Source: Maridesulfovibrio frigidus DSM 17176
GTDB lineage: Bacteria > Desulfobacterota > Desulfovibrionia > Desulfovibrionales > Desulfovibrionaceae
Length of the DNA: 64,000 nucleotides
Reading direction: 5' to 3'
NCBI RefSeq assembly: GCF_000711735.1
Contig: NZ_JONL01000005.1
Span: 247,886 to 311,885, forward strand
The stretch's first letter is position 1. The number at the start of each line of letters is the position of its first letter. The translations under genes and the position numbers were made by a program. The notes beneath the pieces were generated by a model. The model was not told the origin of the DNA and did not search any database. It saw nothing but the letters and a program-made list of their open reading frames with translations. Below, one piece after another: positions 28,484 through 36,414 of this stretch.

Positions 28484-28992
28484 TTCTTTTAGGCAGAACC
28501 AGTTTATAGGGATTTCATCTTTCTCTTAAGTGGTACACTCGATTGATCCTTCGTGCACTTCAACTATAAGAGCTTTTTCCAATAAAATTCATTTTTCAAT
28601 GCCTCTTAATAGAACTATCTTTGACGAACTCCCCCTTCCTAATCATCAGATTTTTTGCCGGAAAAGTCGGGTTGGCTTTTGTCTCGGCAACGCTATTTGT
28701 CTTATTGCATGATGGTCTAATGCAAGATGCCAGCGCAAACAAAAAAGCTACTTATGTTGACTACGGAGCCTAAGTTACACCCTTTATTTTTAAAGGCGGC
28801 AACTGTGCGCTTACACGGCTGAAAAGCTAGGACGTTACAATAGCTAAAAGATAAAATCTTATACTTAATCAAACGCTTTTCACTTTTATTAATTTTATAG
28901 GGAAGAATGTGAGAAGTGTAGTTATATTTTAAAGACATCTAAAGTGGCCACAATCCTGAAGATAATTTGCTAATTCTTTGAGGGACACTGGC
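28484..28992. other. gene-poor stretch containing an element-end remnant
   Basis: 509 bases without a convincing gene. Bases 28863-28916 are about 85% identical to 52778-52831, the right end of integrative element A. No tRNA fragment was recognised next to it. The remainder shows nothing I can support. Confidence 0.55.
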
Positions 28993-30081
28993 TCAGAAAT
29001 TGTGCAAATTCATGTTGGGAGATTGACTCAAAGGCATGTCCGGCCTGATGCGTTCTTTGGCCAACCTACGGACATCATCCATGGTCTTTGCCGTGGAAAA
29101 AATGGCCTGCAGGCTGTGACCAAATCGGAAATTAGCTGCAAAATAAACCATGAACATCTGAAATCGTTTGATGCCTCGGATGGGATCAAACTCCTGTTCC
29201 AAGGCTGTAGCCAGACGCAGAACGTAGTCCTGAAAAATATTGTCGTCGGGTATACAGCCAGCTGTCCATTGGGCAAAGAGCCAGGGGCGGGCCACAGCCA
29301 TACGGCCTACGGATACGCCATCGCAGCCTGTCGTATCCAGCATATCCTGACATTGCTGCGGGGTTGTCACATTGCCATTACCAAAGACGGGAATGGAGAC
29401 TGCTTCCTTGATGAAGCGGATGTTGTCAATTACTGGGGGACGGGTGCGCTTGTCCGGGGCCACACGCGGGTGGAAGACTAGGCAATCGGCTCCTGCAGCC
29501 TCAAGCTTTTTGGCCAAGTCCACTGCTGGACCGATCTCCTTGGACCAGCCGGTGCGGAATTTGACAAAAACAGGAATGGACACAGCCTTTCGTACTGCTT
29601 CCACCACGGCCACGGCTTTGTCTGGAGTCTTCAGAAAGGCGGCTCCCGCCTCGCGTTTGATCACTCCCCGTGCGGAGCACCCCATGTTAATGTCCACACC
29701 AAAGAAGCCTTCACGCTCCACGCGCTCTGCTGCAATCACCAACTCCTCTGGAGTGCTACCCGCCAATTGACAGACCAAGCTGGGAAGTTCCCACTCATGC
29801 CACCGAAATACCGGGGATACCCTGGGATTTTCTGTTGGCACAGCCTTGGCGTTGCACATTTCCGTAAAGACCAAGCCACAGGAACCATAATGGGCGAGAA
29901 CCTGACGAAAGGCGCAGTGAGTCAACCCGGCCATGGGCGCTAACCACAGGCGATTGGGAATGGTTTTTTCGCCAATCACAATAGGGCTGTTAAGTTGGGC
30001 CGCTAACTTGGGGAAATGGGGAAGAGTGGATTTGTTCATGGGAGCTGCAAGGTGGGTTGTGGGTGTCATGGGATGCAGCAT
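28993..30081 (-). CDS. dus: tRNA-dihydrouridine synthase (Dus family)
   Basis: 362 residues. TIM-barrel flavoenzyme motifs: LAPMAGLTHCAFR at the FMN site, FGVDINMGCSARGVIKREAGAAF with the catalytic Cys (MGCSA) and the KREAGA motif, VFVKFRTGW, VFGNGNV and SVGRMAVARPWLFAQ. It reduces uridine to dihydrouridine in tRNA with NADPH. Base composition is clearly richer in G+C than its neighbours, pointing to a different origin. The ATG at 30081 follows CAGGATACGTA; the ATG at 30037 is an alternative. Which Dus subfamily cannot be said. Confidence 0.9.
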   Translation of the reverse strand: MLHPMTPTTHLAAPMNKSTLPHFPKLAAQLNSPIVIGEKTIPNRLWLAPMAGLTHCAFRQVLAHYGSCGLVFTEMCNAKAVPTENPRVSPVFRWHEWELPSLVCQLAGSTPEELVIAAERVEREGFFGVDINMGCSARGVIKREAGAAFLKTPDKAVAVVEAVRKAVSIPVFVKFRTGWSKEIGPAVDLAKKLEAAGADCLVFHPRVAPDKRTRPPVIDNIRFIKEAVSIPVFGNGNVTTPQQCQDMLDTTGCDGVSVGRMAVARPWLFAQWTAGCIPDDNIFQDYVLRLATALEQEFDPIRGIKRFQMFMVYFAANFRFGHSLQAIFSTAKTMDDVRRLAKERIRPDMPLSQSPNMNLHNF

Positions 30082-30140
30082 TACGTATCCTGTTGTTGCA
30101 CAAGGGGCAAGTCTTGAAGCCTAGCATATCCAGCTCAAAA

Positions 30141-31366
30141 TGGATTCTTCCCTGTAAGCTGCACCATTTAAAAATATAAATTTTTGGCAAACCAACCTAT
30201 AATCAGGTTAAGGAGTTTGCCGTGAAGAAAAATAAATTTACCAATGAACAGATCGCATTTGCACTGCGTCAGGCTGAAACAGGAACAAAGGTTAATGAGC
30301 TATGTCGCAAGATGGGCATATCTGAAGCAACTTTTTACAACTGGAAAAAGAAGTTCGCTGGTTTCAGCGTTAGCGAGCTGCGCCGCTTGAAACAACTTAA
30401 AGAAGAGAACCGGCAACTAAAAAAGCTGGTTGCCGATCTAAGTTTGGACAAGCAAATGCTTCAGGAGGTTTTAACAAAAAAGTTTTGAAGTCTGCCCAGT
30501 TGATTAAATTTGCTGAATATTTGGAGCAGGCTTACAGAGTCAGCATTCGTAGAAGGTGTTCAGTCCTTTGTTTGGGAAGATCAAGCTACTATTATAAGTC
30601 AGTAAGAAAGGATGATTCTCCTTTGCGGCTTCGTATTCGGGATATTGCAGAGAGCCGTGTACGCTATGGATGCCATATAATTTATATCCTGTTGAGAAGA
30701 GAAGGCTGGTATATGAACCACAAGAAGGTTCATCGCATATACTGAGAAGAAGGGTTGAGCCTGCGTTCCAAGCGACCACGAAAGCACATATCTGCTGCAC
30801 ATCGAATGGAGCGCCCAGAACTCTCAACTATTGACCAGTGCTGGTCGATGGATTTTGTCGCCGATAATCTGTATAATGGCCGAAGAATCAGAGCATTAAC
30901 TATTGTCGATAATTTTAGTCGCGAGTGCTTAGATATTCATGTAGATCCATCGATAAAGGGGAATTAAGTAGCTGCCAGACTTGAATGGCTTCGTATTCTT
31001 TCAGACAGGAAACCGCTTCGTATCCAAGTAGATAACGGCAGTGAATTTATTTCTAAAGCGCTTGATAAATGGGCGTATGAAAATGAAGTCATTCTGGATT
31101 TGTCAAGGCCCGGAAAACCAACGGATAACCCATTTATTGAATCTTTTAACGGTAGTTTTCGGGATGAGTGTCTAAATACTCACTGGTTTTTATCTATTCC
31201 AGACGCTCGAACCAAAATTGAAACATGGCGCAAGGAATATAATGAGTTTCGTCCACACTCTTCATTAGGAGATCAGACGCCAAACGATTTCGCCCTTGCC
31301 CATAAGACACCCTCAGGAAGGCCAAATTTCTCTAGATTTGACCGGTACAGGATAAGGGAAGACCTC
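30141..31366 (+). mobile_element. decayed IS3-family insertion sequence
   Basis: About 1226 bp, a normal IS3 size. The left end TGGATTCTTCCCTGTAAGCT and the inverse of the right end TGAGGTCTTCCCTTATCCTG share TCTTCCCT and more, so they are probably the imperfect terminal repeats. No target duplication is visible (AAA left, GTA right), so the exact ends are tentative. Contains orfA, an A6G slippage site and a broken orfB. The right end stops about 20 bases from the 3' end of the MerB-like gene. Confidence 0.75.
30222..30488 (+). CDS. IS3-family transposase OrfA
   Basis: 88 residues with a helix-turn-helix (VNELCRKMGISEATFYNWKK) and a leucine-zipper-like tail (LRRLKQLKEENRQLKKLVAD). GTG start with AGGAG seven bases upstream. 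Intact by itself. The A-AAA-AAG sequence at 30476-30482 lies in its reading frame just before the stop, the usual -1 frameshift site that makes the OrfAB transposase. Confidence 0.9.
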   Translation: MKKNKFTNEQIAFALRQAETGTKVNELCRKMGISEATFYNWKKKFAGFSVSELRRLKQLKEENRQLKKLVADLSLDKQMLQEVLTKKF

Positions 31367-31471
31367 AGTATAACCTTCCCCTTTGCATTATCTATCTTCA
31401 AGCTTGAATATCATTTCCGAGACGAAAATTGCCTCTTTTGCTGGAAGGCAGAAAATCTGGTTCTCGTCTAA
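30485..31471 (+). pseudogene. IS3-family transposase OrfB (rve integrase), two nonsense codons
   Basis: Same frame throughout but stopped by TGA at 30743-30745 (in HRIY-stop-EEGLSLRSK, where relatives have Arg, so CGA to TGA) and by TAA at 30965-30967 (after DPSIKGN). The catalytic acids are still visible: SMDFVAD, VDNGSEF, and the Glu of [12 protein letters not shown]. The frame also lacks a stop within the IS and runs to 31471, antisense to the MerB-like gene. So no functional transposase is made. Confidence 0.85.
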
Positions 31472-32020
31472 TTTTCTCGCATTGGTCCAATCTGAATAAT
31501 GCTCCTTCGTACAGAAGAAGTTTATTATGTTTCAGCAGTTAGCTGCCCATTCATTATCGCTGTTTAGATCGAAGTACAACGCGTGTACTGTACTCGGAGA
31601 AATTAAATCCAACCCGCCGTCTTTGACTGTAACTCGAACGGATTCACCGCAATGCGCACACGCGGATTCAATAGTAACATTTTGGCGATAGGTGAAGGCT
31701 GCCCCCATGGCATCAATAGCGCACATGGCTGAAAACTTGCGTCCGTCCTCCAGCATTACCTTATGCCCAGTAGGAATGGCTGAGACAGGATATATGAATT
31801 GTATTTCACCATCAGAACTTATTACAGCTGCATTCTTTTCCCGCAATTCCTCAATTACTTCAAGGATTTGAGGAGAAGCGTCACTGTTTATATTGTAAGG
31901 CCGCTGATTGTCGATCGTGAAATTCATAATTTCTAGTCGAGCATTTTTGCCTTCTGGTGAAAGCCTTGAATCTATACTGTCAATATAGAGCCTTTCAGCA
32001 GGATAATTTTCAAAATACAT
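31388..32020 (-). CDS. saoL: MerB-like organometal lyase selenoprotein, in-frame UGA (Sec163)
   Basis: Reading through TGA at 31532-31534 gives 210 residues, the length of MerB (212). Start is ATG 32020 with GGAGAG upstream. MerB catalytic residues have counterparts: Cys100 and Asp103 ([10 protein letters not shown]; MerB Cys96/Asp99), Cys121 (MerB Cys117), and Cys162-Sec163 where MerB has Cys159-Cys160. After the [18 protein letters not shown] aligns with MerB HVHFFAS. A 7-bp hairpin starts 11 bases after the UGA. MerB cleaves carbon-mercury bonds; this protein probably acts on a carbon-metal(loid) bond, exact substrate unknown. Last gene of the ten-gene operon. I recall the family name SaoL. 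Confidence 0.85.
31502..31520 (-). promoter_or_regulatory. candidate bacterial SECIS hairpin of the MerB-like gene
   Basis: Coding strand CTTCTTC-TGTAC-GAAGGAG: seven pairs (one G-U), loop TGTAC with G as second base, loop beginning 19 bases after the UGA. The E. coli fdhF element has the same UGA-to-loop distance. Confidence 0.8.
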
Positions 32021-32041
32021 TAAACTCTCCAATATTTATAT

Positions 32042-33184
32042 TTAACCAAGCATCTCAAGGAACGCCTCAACACGAACCTTGAGTTGTTCCGTGTCAGAAT
32101 CGGAATAATCAGTTTCTATCTGTATGAAAGGCAAACCATGGACTTCTTTCACATGCTTTTTGATAGAATATGATTCCACATTATATGTATGGCAGGCTTG
32201 CCATGTGAGATCGACAACTCCATCTACATGAAAATCGCCAATAAGCTGTGAAAGGAGATCATACCGGCCCGTATTAGGAGACATGACTGAACACGGAGTG
32301 CTGAGATATTGCTTTGCCAAAGCGTCCATAGGATCGGCATCCTCGTCAACTTGATATACTTTTTTGTAACCACCGCAGCTCTCGAAACAAACCACAACGC
32401 CGCCGCAATCTTCAATGAGTTTGACAACTTTTTCAGAGCCCAGCCCTACAGGAACACCAGTTAGGAGGATTCGAGGTGCGCTCGTCGAGCAGCCTTCTAC
32501 TCCTTCGCTAACCATGTCTTCAATTTCTTTGATAATATCTTCTACCAAGGACAACCCGTCTTCCTTCTCGGGGAAGAAGCCTAGTTTAAATTTGATTTGT
32601 AATAGATCCATGCCGGAAATAGGAGATGGCTGGTTTTTGGACAGATCCATTAACCTTTTAAGAACCCTACGCTCTCGGTTCAGAAGTTTTATAGCTTTCT
32701 GGAGATTTTCTTGGGTAATGACCGTATCAAGTTCAGTTTCCAGACGTTCCTTGAGGCGGTATAGTTCGTTTTTCCAGAAAGGAAGAGCCGTTTCGGGATC
32801 TTGATTTTGTGGGAGTTGCAATACATGCATGGGCTTATATTCAGACAGAAGCTCAAACATTTTCTTCTTACCATCACAGGTAGTATCTCCAACCAAAAAA
32901 TCTGAAATAGCAAAATATGGACATGTGTCAGTTACTGCAAAACCAAAACTACTTTTGATCAGTGGACAAAGATTACGGGGTAGAATTTCTTCTGCCGCAG
33001 GAATGGGGTCATTTCGAGTGCCACATAATGGGACAGATATAGCGCCGGCAGCAATGGCCAGTTCTGATGGCGAATAAAGACAGTAATGTCCTATTACTTT
33101 TGCCCCTGCTTCATGCGCAGATGTGAGTTCCAAAATACTGCGTTCACTGAGGGTTTTCATTTTTTCTATTGTTTCAAGGATCAT
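32042..33184 (-). CDS. 2-hydroxyacyl-CoA dehydratase-family (HgdB-like, double-cubane type) protein
   Basis: 380 residues. Family motifs: GHYCLYSPSELAIAAGAISV near the N-terminus, LCPLIKSSFG, the cluster region DTCPYFAISDFLVGDTTCDG and, later, GGVVVCFESCGGYKK. Cysteines match the ligands of an Fe-S cluster of the HgdB/BcrB family. Members include dehydratases, benzoyl-CoA reductases and stand-alone double-cubane reductases that use ATP-powered low-potential electrons. A single such subunit beside its activase, without a CoA pathway, suggests reduction of a non-CoA substrate. Eight bases from the activase gene, nine bases from the lyase RBS region. Confidence 0.87.
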   Translation of the reverse strand: MILETIEKMKTLSERSILELTSAHEAGAKVIGHYCLYSPSELAIAAGAISVPLCGTRNDPIPAAEEILPRNLCPLIKSSFGFAVTDTCPYFAISDFLVGDTTCDGKKKMFELLSEYKPMHVLQLPQNQDPETALPFWKNELYRLKERLETELDTVITQENLQKAIKLLNRERRVLKRLMDLSKNQPSPISGMDLLQIKFKLGFFPEKEDGLSLVEDIIKEIEDMVSEGVEGCSTSAPRILLTGVPVGLGSEKVVKLIEDCGGVVVCFESCGGYKKVYQVDEDADPMDALAKQYLSTPCSVMSPNTGRYDLLSQLIGDFHVDGVVDLTWQACHTYNVESYSIKKHVKEVHGLPFIQIETDYSDSDTEQLKVRVEAFLEMLG

Positions 33185-33192
33185 TTGTGTTC

Positions 33193-33987
33193 CTATTGGG
33201 CGCTTTGCTGCTCTGCAGCAGCTTTTGCTAGTTTTTGGGATAAGATTGCTGCACCTAGTGCACCTGTTAGCTGAGGACTATCTGAAATTTTAAATGGGGC
33301 ACTCAATTCATCGGAAATGATCGAGCAAATACCTGAACTCAAAGCCAGTCCTCCGGTAAAAGCTATTTCAGGCCGGCAGGATACACGACCAGAGAGAGCA
33401 CGGACACGCCTGCCTATGGACCGGACAATACCTGCGCAAATAGATTTCTTATCCGTGCCTTGGGCCAGAAGACCAATGATTTCAGTCTCGGCAAAAACAG
33501 TACACATGCTATTTATTTCCACAGCTTCGCCAGAAAGAGCCGTTTCTCCCAATTCCAATATCGTCATATCCAGCACTCCAGACATAACTTGCAGAAACCG
33601 TCCTGTCCCTGCGGCGCATTTGTCATTCATAATAAAATCAGAGACAGAGCCATCTTCTTCGATTGAGATGACCTTAAGATCCTGCCCGCCAATATCAATG
33701 ACCGTACGACATCCAGGAAATAGATAGGATGCCCCCTTAGCATGACAACTTATTTCAGTGATTTTTTTATCTATAAAAGGCAGAGCAACACGGCCGTATC
33801 CTGTTCCGACTACGTGAGATACATCCGTCCTGCTTATACCTGCGTCGGCCAGAGCCATGCGAAAGACTTCTTCACCTGCGCCCTTTGGATCCCAGCCAGT
33901 TGGAATGACCGCCTTTCCTATAATCTTATCATCAAATATAACTGCTTTGGCTGCTACCGATCCGACGTCTATGCCTGCGGTAATCAT
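33193..33987 (-). CDS. ATP-dependent activase (HgdC/BadF family)
   Basis: 264 residues. ASKHA ATPase motifs GIDVGSVAAKAVIFD, IDIGGQDLKVI and the [4Fe-4S] Cys in NDKCAAGTGRFL, with the second Cys ligand in MCTVFAE. Homodimers with one bridging cluster drive an electron into the HgdB-type partner while hydrolysing ATP. It overlaps the upstream ATPase gene by four bases. Its partner is the next gene. Oxygen-sensitive in known members. Confidence 0.9.
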   Translation of the reverse strand: MITAGIDVGSVAAKAVIFDDKIIGKAVIPTGWDPKGAGEEVFRMALADAGISRTDVSHVVGTGYGRVALPFIDKKITEISCHAKGASYLFPGCRTVIDIGGQDLKVISIEEDGSVSDFIMNDKCAAGTGRFLQVMSGVLDMTILELGETALSGEAVEINSMCTVFAETEIIGLLAQGTDKKSICAGIVRSIGRRVRALSGRVSCRPEIAFTGGLALSSGICSIISDELSAPFKISDSPQLTGALGAAILSQKLAKAAAEQQSAQ

Positions 33988-34784
33988 GCAGCTTCCACTC
34001 CTTTACTCTCTTTTTCATCCTTACATGGGATATAAGCTTGATTGAGGTGGCTGGTTAATATGTCTTTATATTTATGGTATTGAGGCCCTGACCGGCTTCT
34101 AGGACGAGGGTCTTTAATTTGAATATCGCCCACAACACGACCCTGATCGGAAGACATTACAATCACACGATCACTTAAGTAGATAGCTTCATCAACATCA
34201 TGAGTAACCATAACCACTGTGGTTTTGTCTTTAATCCAGAGACGTTCTAAGTCTTCCTGAAGTGCTTGGCGCATTTGGTGGTCTACGGCTCCCAAAGGCT
34301 CATCCATCAAAAGAACCTCCGGGTTTCCAGCCAATGCTCGTACAAAGGCTGTCCGCTGTTTCATACCACCGGAGATTTGACTCGGATAGAGATTTTCCTT
34401 GCCTTCTAAGCGGGACAAACTCAACAGCTCAGCCAAGCGCGATTCTTGTTCTCGCTTAGAAATTTTCTGTTGCTTCAAGGGGAAAAGAATATTGTCCCGC
34501 ACACTCATCCACGGGAACAATGCATAATTCTGAAACATAAAACCAAGGTCCGAACATGGCTTTGATACATTCATCCCATTGAGGATAATCTTACCGGATG
34601 TAACTTTTTGAAATCCGGCAATAATGGTTAGCAAGGTAGTTTTTCCGCACCCTGATGGACCCAGAAGAGTTAGGAATTGACTTGAACTGACATTGAAATT
34701 GATGTCGTTCAGGACGGTATTGGATATTCCGCTTCTAGAAAAAGTTTTTGAAACATTGTTAATGTGCAGATGCATTGTGTTCAC
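33984..34784 (-). CDS. saoA: ABC transporter ATP-binding protein (nitrate/sulfonate/taurine type)
   Basis: 266 residues. Walker A GPSGCGKTT, Q-loop FMFQNYALFPWMSV, signature region ISGGMKQRTAFVRALAG, Walker B VLLMDEPLGAVD, switch VMVTHDVDEAI: the SsuB/TauB subclass. Cytosolic motor of the importer whose permease and binding proteins are encoded just upstream. It lies between the permease and the activase, giving one transcription unit. I recall the name SaoA for this position in the SAO gene set. Confidence 0.87.
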   Translation of the reverse strand: MNTMHLHINNVSKTFSRSGISNTVLNDINFNVSSSQFLTLLGPSGCGKTTLLTIIAGFQKVTSGKIILNGMNVSKPCSDLGFMFQNYALFPWMSVRDNILFPLKQQKISKREQESRLAELLSLSRLEGKENLYPSQISGGMKQRTAFVRALAGNPEVLLMDEPLGAVDHQMRQALQEDLERLWIKDKTTVVMVTHDVDEAIYLSDRVIVMSSDQGRVVGDIQIKDPRPRSRSGPQYHKYKDILTSHLNQAYIPCKDEKESKGVEAA

Positions 34785-34815
34785 CGTGCTGTTAAAAAGG
34801 AAATTATATGAGGAA

Positions 34816-35649
34816 CTAGTCCTCCAGATAACGCCAAGGGAGTATTACTTTGCTGAGTGAAACAATCAGCAAATCTATAGCATACCCCACAAGAGCCGCC
34901 ATGATCATAAGTGCGATCAGGCGGGGCGTGTCCATCAGCGTAGACGCTTCAACCATTGAGAAACCGAACCCGGCACTCGTTGCTATAAACTCTGCTCAGA
35001 TAACGGACATCCATCCCGCGCTCACAGCCACTCGAGAACCTGTAAGTATTTCCGGCAGTGATGCAGGGATAATGATTTTACGAAACACGGTCCAAAACCC
35101 AGCCCCCATTGAGCGAGCGGCATTATAGTAGTCTTTATCTATGGACTGCACACCTGAAATAGTACTCAGCAATATGGGAAAGACGGCGACCATGGCGATG
35201 AGAAAGATAGTTGGCCCATCTCCCAGACCGAACCAAACAATGGTCAAAGGCACCCACGCCATAATAGGGACCTGACGAAGTGGATTAATGATTGGATCAA
35301 TTAGCTGCATTGCTGTTTTGGAATACCCCATAGTGAACCCGATGCTCATGCCAAGAACACAAGCTATGCCCAACCCAGTTATAACTCGCCGCAAAGTCAG
35401 ACAAAGGTTGAACAAGGTAGTCGGGTCAATGACCGCCAGTCCGAAAGATTTAACAACACTTAGCGGACCTGGAAGCGCAAATTCACTATTGTAATACAAT
35501 GCTGCCAACTGCCAAGTCCCAGTGAAAATGAGCAATGTTATCAGTCTGTACCAGATCTTTCGCTGTCCAGAAGTTTCAGATCCTACAATTTTGGCAAACT
35601 TATTGGCATGCTTATAGGAGAAACGAAGCGAATTCGTAGTGTCTGCCAT
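34816..35649 (-). CDS. saoP: ABC transporter permease selenoprotein, in-frame UGA (residue 218)
   Basis: 277 residues when TGA at 34996-34998 is read through. The BPD_transp_1 pattern of SsuC/TauC permeases is present (GWMSVI before the UGA, AEFIATSAGFGFSMVEAS after it, WR near the end), with six membrane helices. Stopping at the UGA would remove the last helix pair, so read-through is needed for function. The UGA falls where relatives have a small residue such as Ala or Ser in the conserved cytoplasmic loop/membrane edge. The hairpin is weaker than in the other two genes. In an operon with two other thiol-rich proteins this looks like Sec, not decay. Its start overlaps the preceding binding-protein gene by 67 bases. 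Confidence 0.75.
34963..34974 (-). promoter_or_regulatory. possible bacterial SECIS hairpin of the permease gene
   Basis: Coding strand GCCG-GGTT-CGGT: four pairs including one G-U, loop GGTT, loop starting 26 bases after the UGA. Distance and loop G fit the rule, but the stem is short. Confidence 0.45.
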
Positions 35650-36401
35650 AATTTAACCTCTTCATCATTTAGAGTTGTTTTTTTGTATTTTAGAACTGCC
35701 GCTTGAAGCTCGGTCGAATTACTCATCTTCGTCGCAGCATTCTCAAATGCCTTAATAATTCTGGAATAGAGAGGCGTGATCTGGAGGTCTTTTCTGATCA
35801 CAAGGACATATGAAAGATTCTCATTTTTTTGTTGAGCAAGCCTCGTTATCTGTCCCGGCATATTCAGAGCTGTGAAGAAATCAACGACCACGGCATCAAC
35901 GACTTTTTTCTTATAAGCATAGGGTAAAGATGTTGGGAGCATAGGAGAAACAGAAATTTCTTCACCTAAAGCCTCCTTAAGTATTGGCTCTAATCGTGTA
36001 CGTCCTTGCGCAACACCTACTGATAAAATTTTTGTATCTAGCCTAGAAACAAGAACCTCGGAATTGTAAAGAATAGGGCCAATAATGTTGAACCGTGCAT
36101 CCTTGGCAACCAAAGCTCCGGCTGAATCAGGACACATCAAAGCCAAATCTACAGATTGAGACGACATTGCCCATTGCGCAACTGGAGTGCAGCAGTCATT
36201 GATTTGAAATGTCTTAATTCCGCTAACAGTGGTTAACCCTTCTATGTCAGCTTCTTCGACAGCTAAATCAGCTAAAAGCCCAGCAGTATCCGAAGGTGTT
36301 CCGATCCGGATATCCGTTGTGCTTTCGGTTGGAGAACCAAAGGCGGCCGCAACGCTCAGCGCCACGACCAACCCTAATAAAATTAACAGGGAGCCTTTCA
36401 T
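35583..36401 (-). CDS. periplasmic binding-protein-like protein of the ABC importer (second)
   Basis: 272 residues from ATG 36401 with a signal peptide (SLLILLGLVVALSVAAAFG). The core resembles the NMT1/SsuA-type fold in short form. Notable Cys: NDCCTPVAQWAMS (a CC pair) and LALMCPDS. Shorter than the neighbouring binding protein; it may be an accessory or alternate ligand-binding unit. Cys pairs at a ligand position would suit a thiophilic metal species (inference). Its 3' end overlaps the permease start by 67 bases. Confidence 0.75.
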   Translation of the reverse strand: MKGSLLILLGLVVALSVAAAFGSPTESTTDIRIGTPSDTAGLLADLAVEEADIEGLTTVSGIKTFQINDCCTPVAQWAMSSQSVDLALMCPDSAGALVAKDARFNIIGPILYNSEVLVSRLDTKILSVGVAQGRTRLEPILKEALGEEISVSPMLPTSLPYAYKKKVVDAVVVDFFTALNMPGQITRLAQQKNENLSYVLVIRKDLQITPLYSRIIKAFENAATKMSNSTELQAAVLKYKKTTLNDEEVKLWQTLRIRFVSPISMPISLPKL

Positions 36402-36414
36402 TACAGAACTCCAG

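Noticed and set aside
28530..28712. 60-codon plus-strand frame in the gene-poor stretch
   Set aside because: No ribosome site, no motif, ordinary random composition.
30743..30745. TGA in the IS3 orfB frame considered as another Sec codon
   Set aside because: The family has Arg here (CGA to TGA), a second stop (TAA at 30965) follows, and there is no reason for Sec in a transposase. It is simple decay.
31100..31471. Plus-strand frame past the IS right end taken as a separate gene
   Set aside because: Its start lies in the transposase catalytic domain and its tail is antisense to the MerB-like gene; it is the end of the broken orfB.
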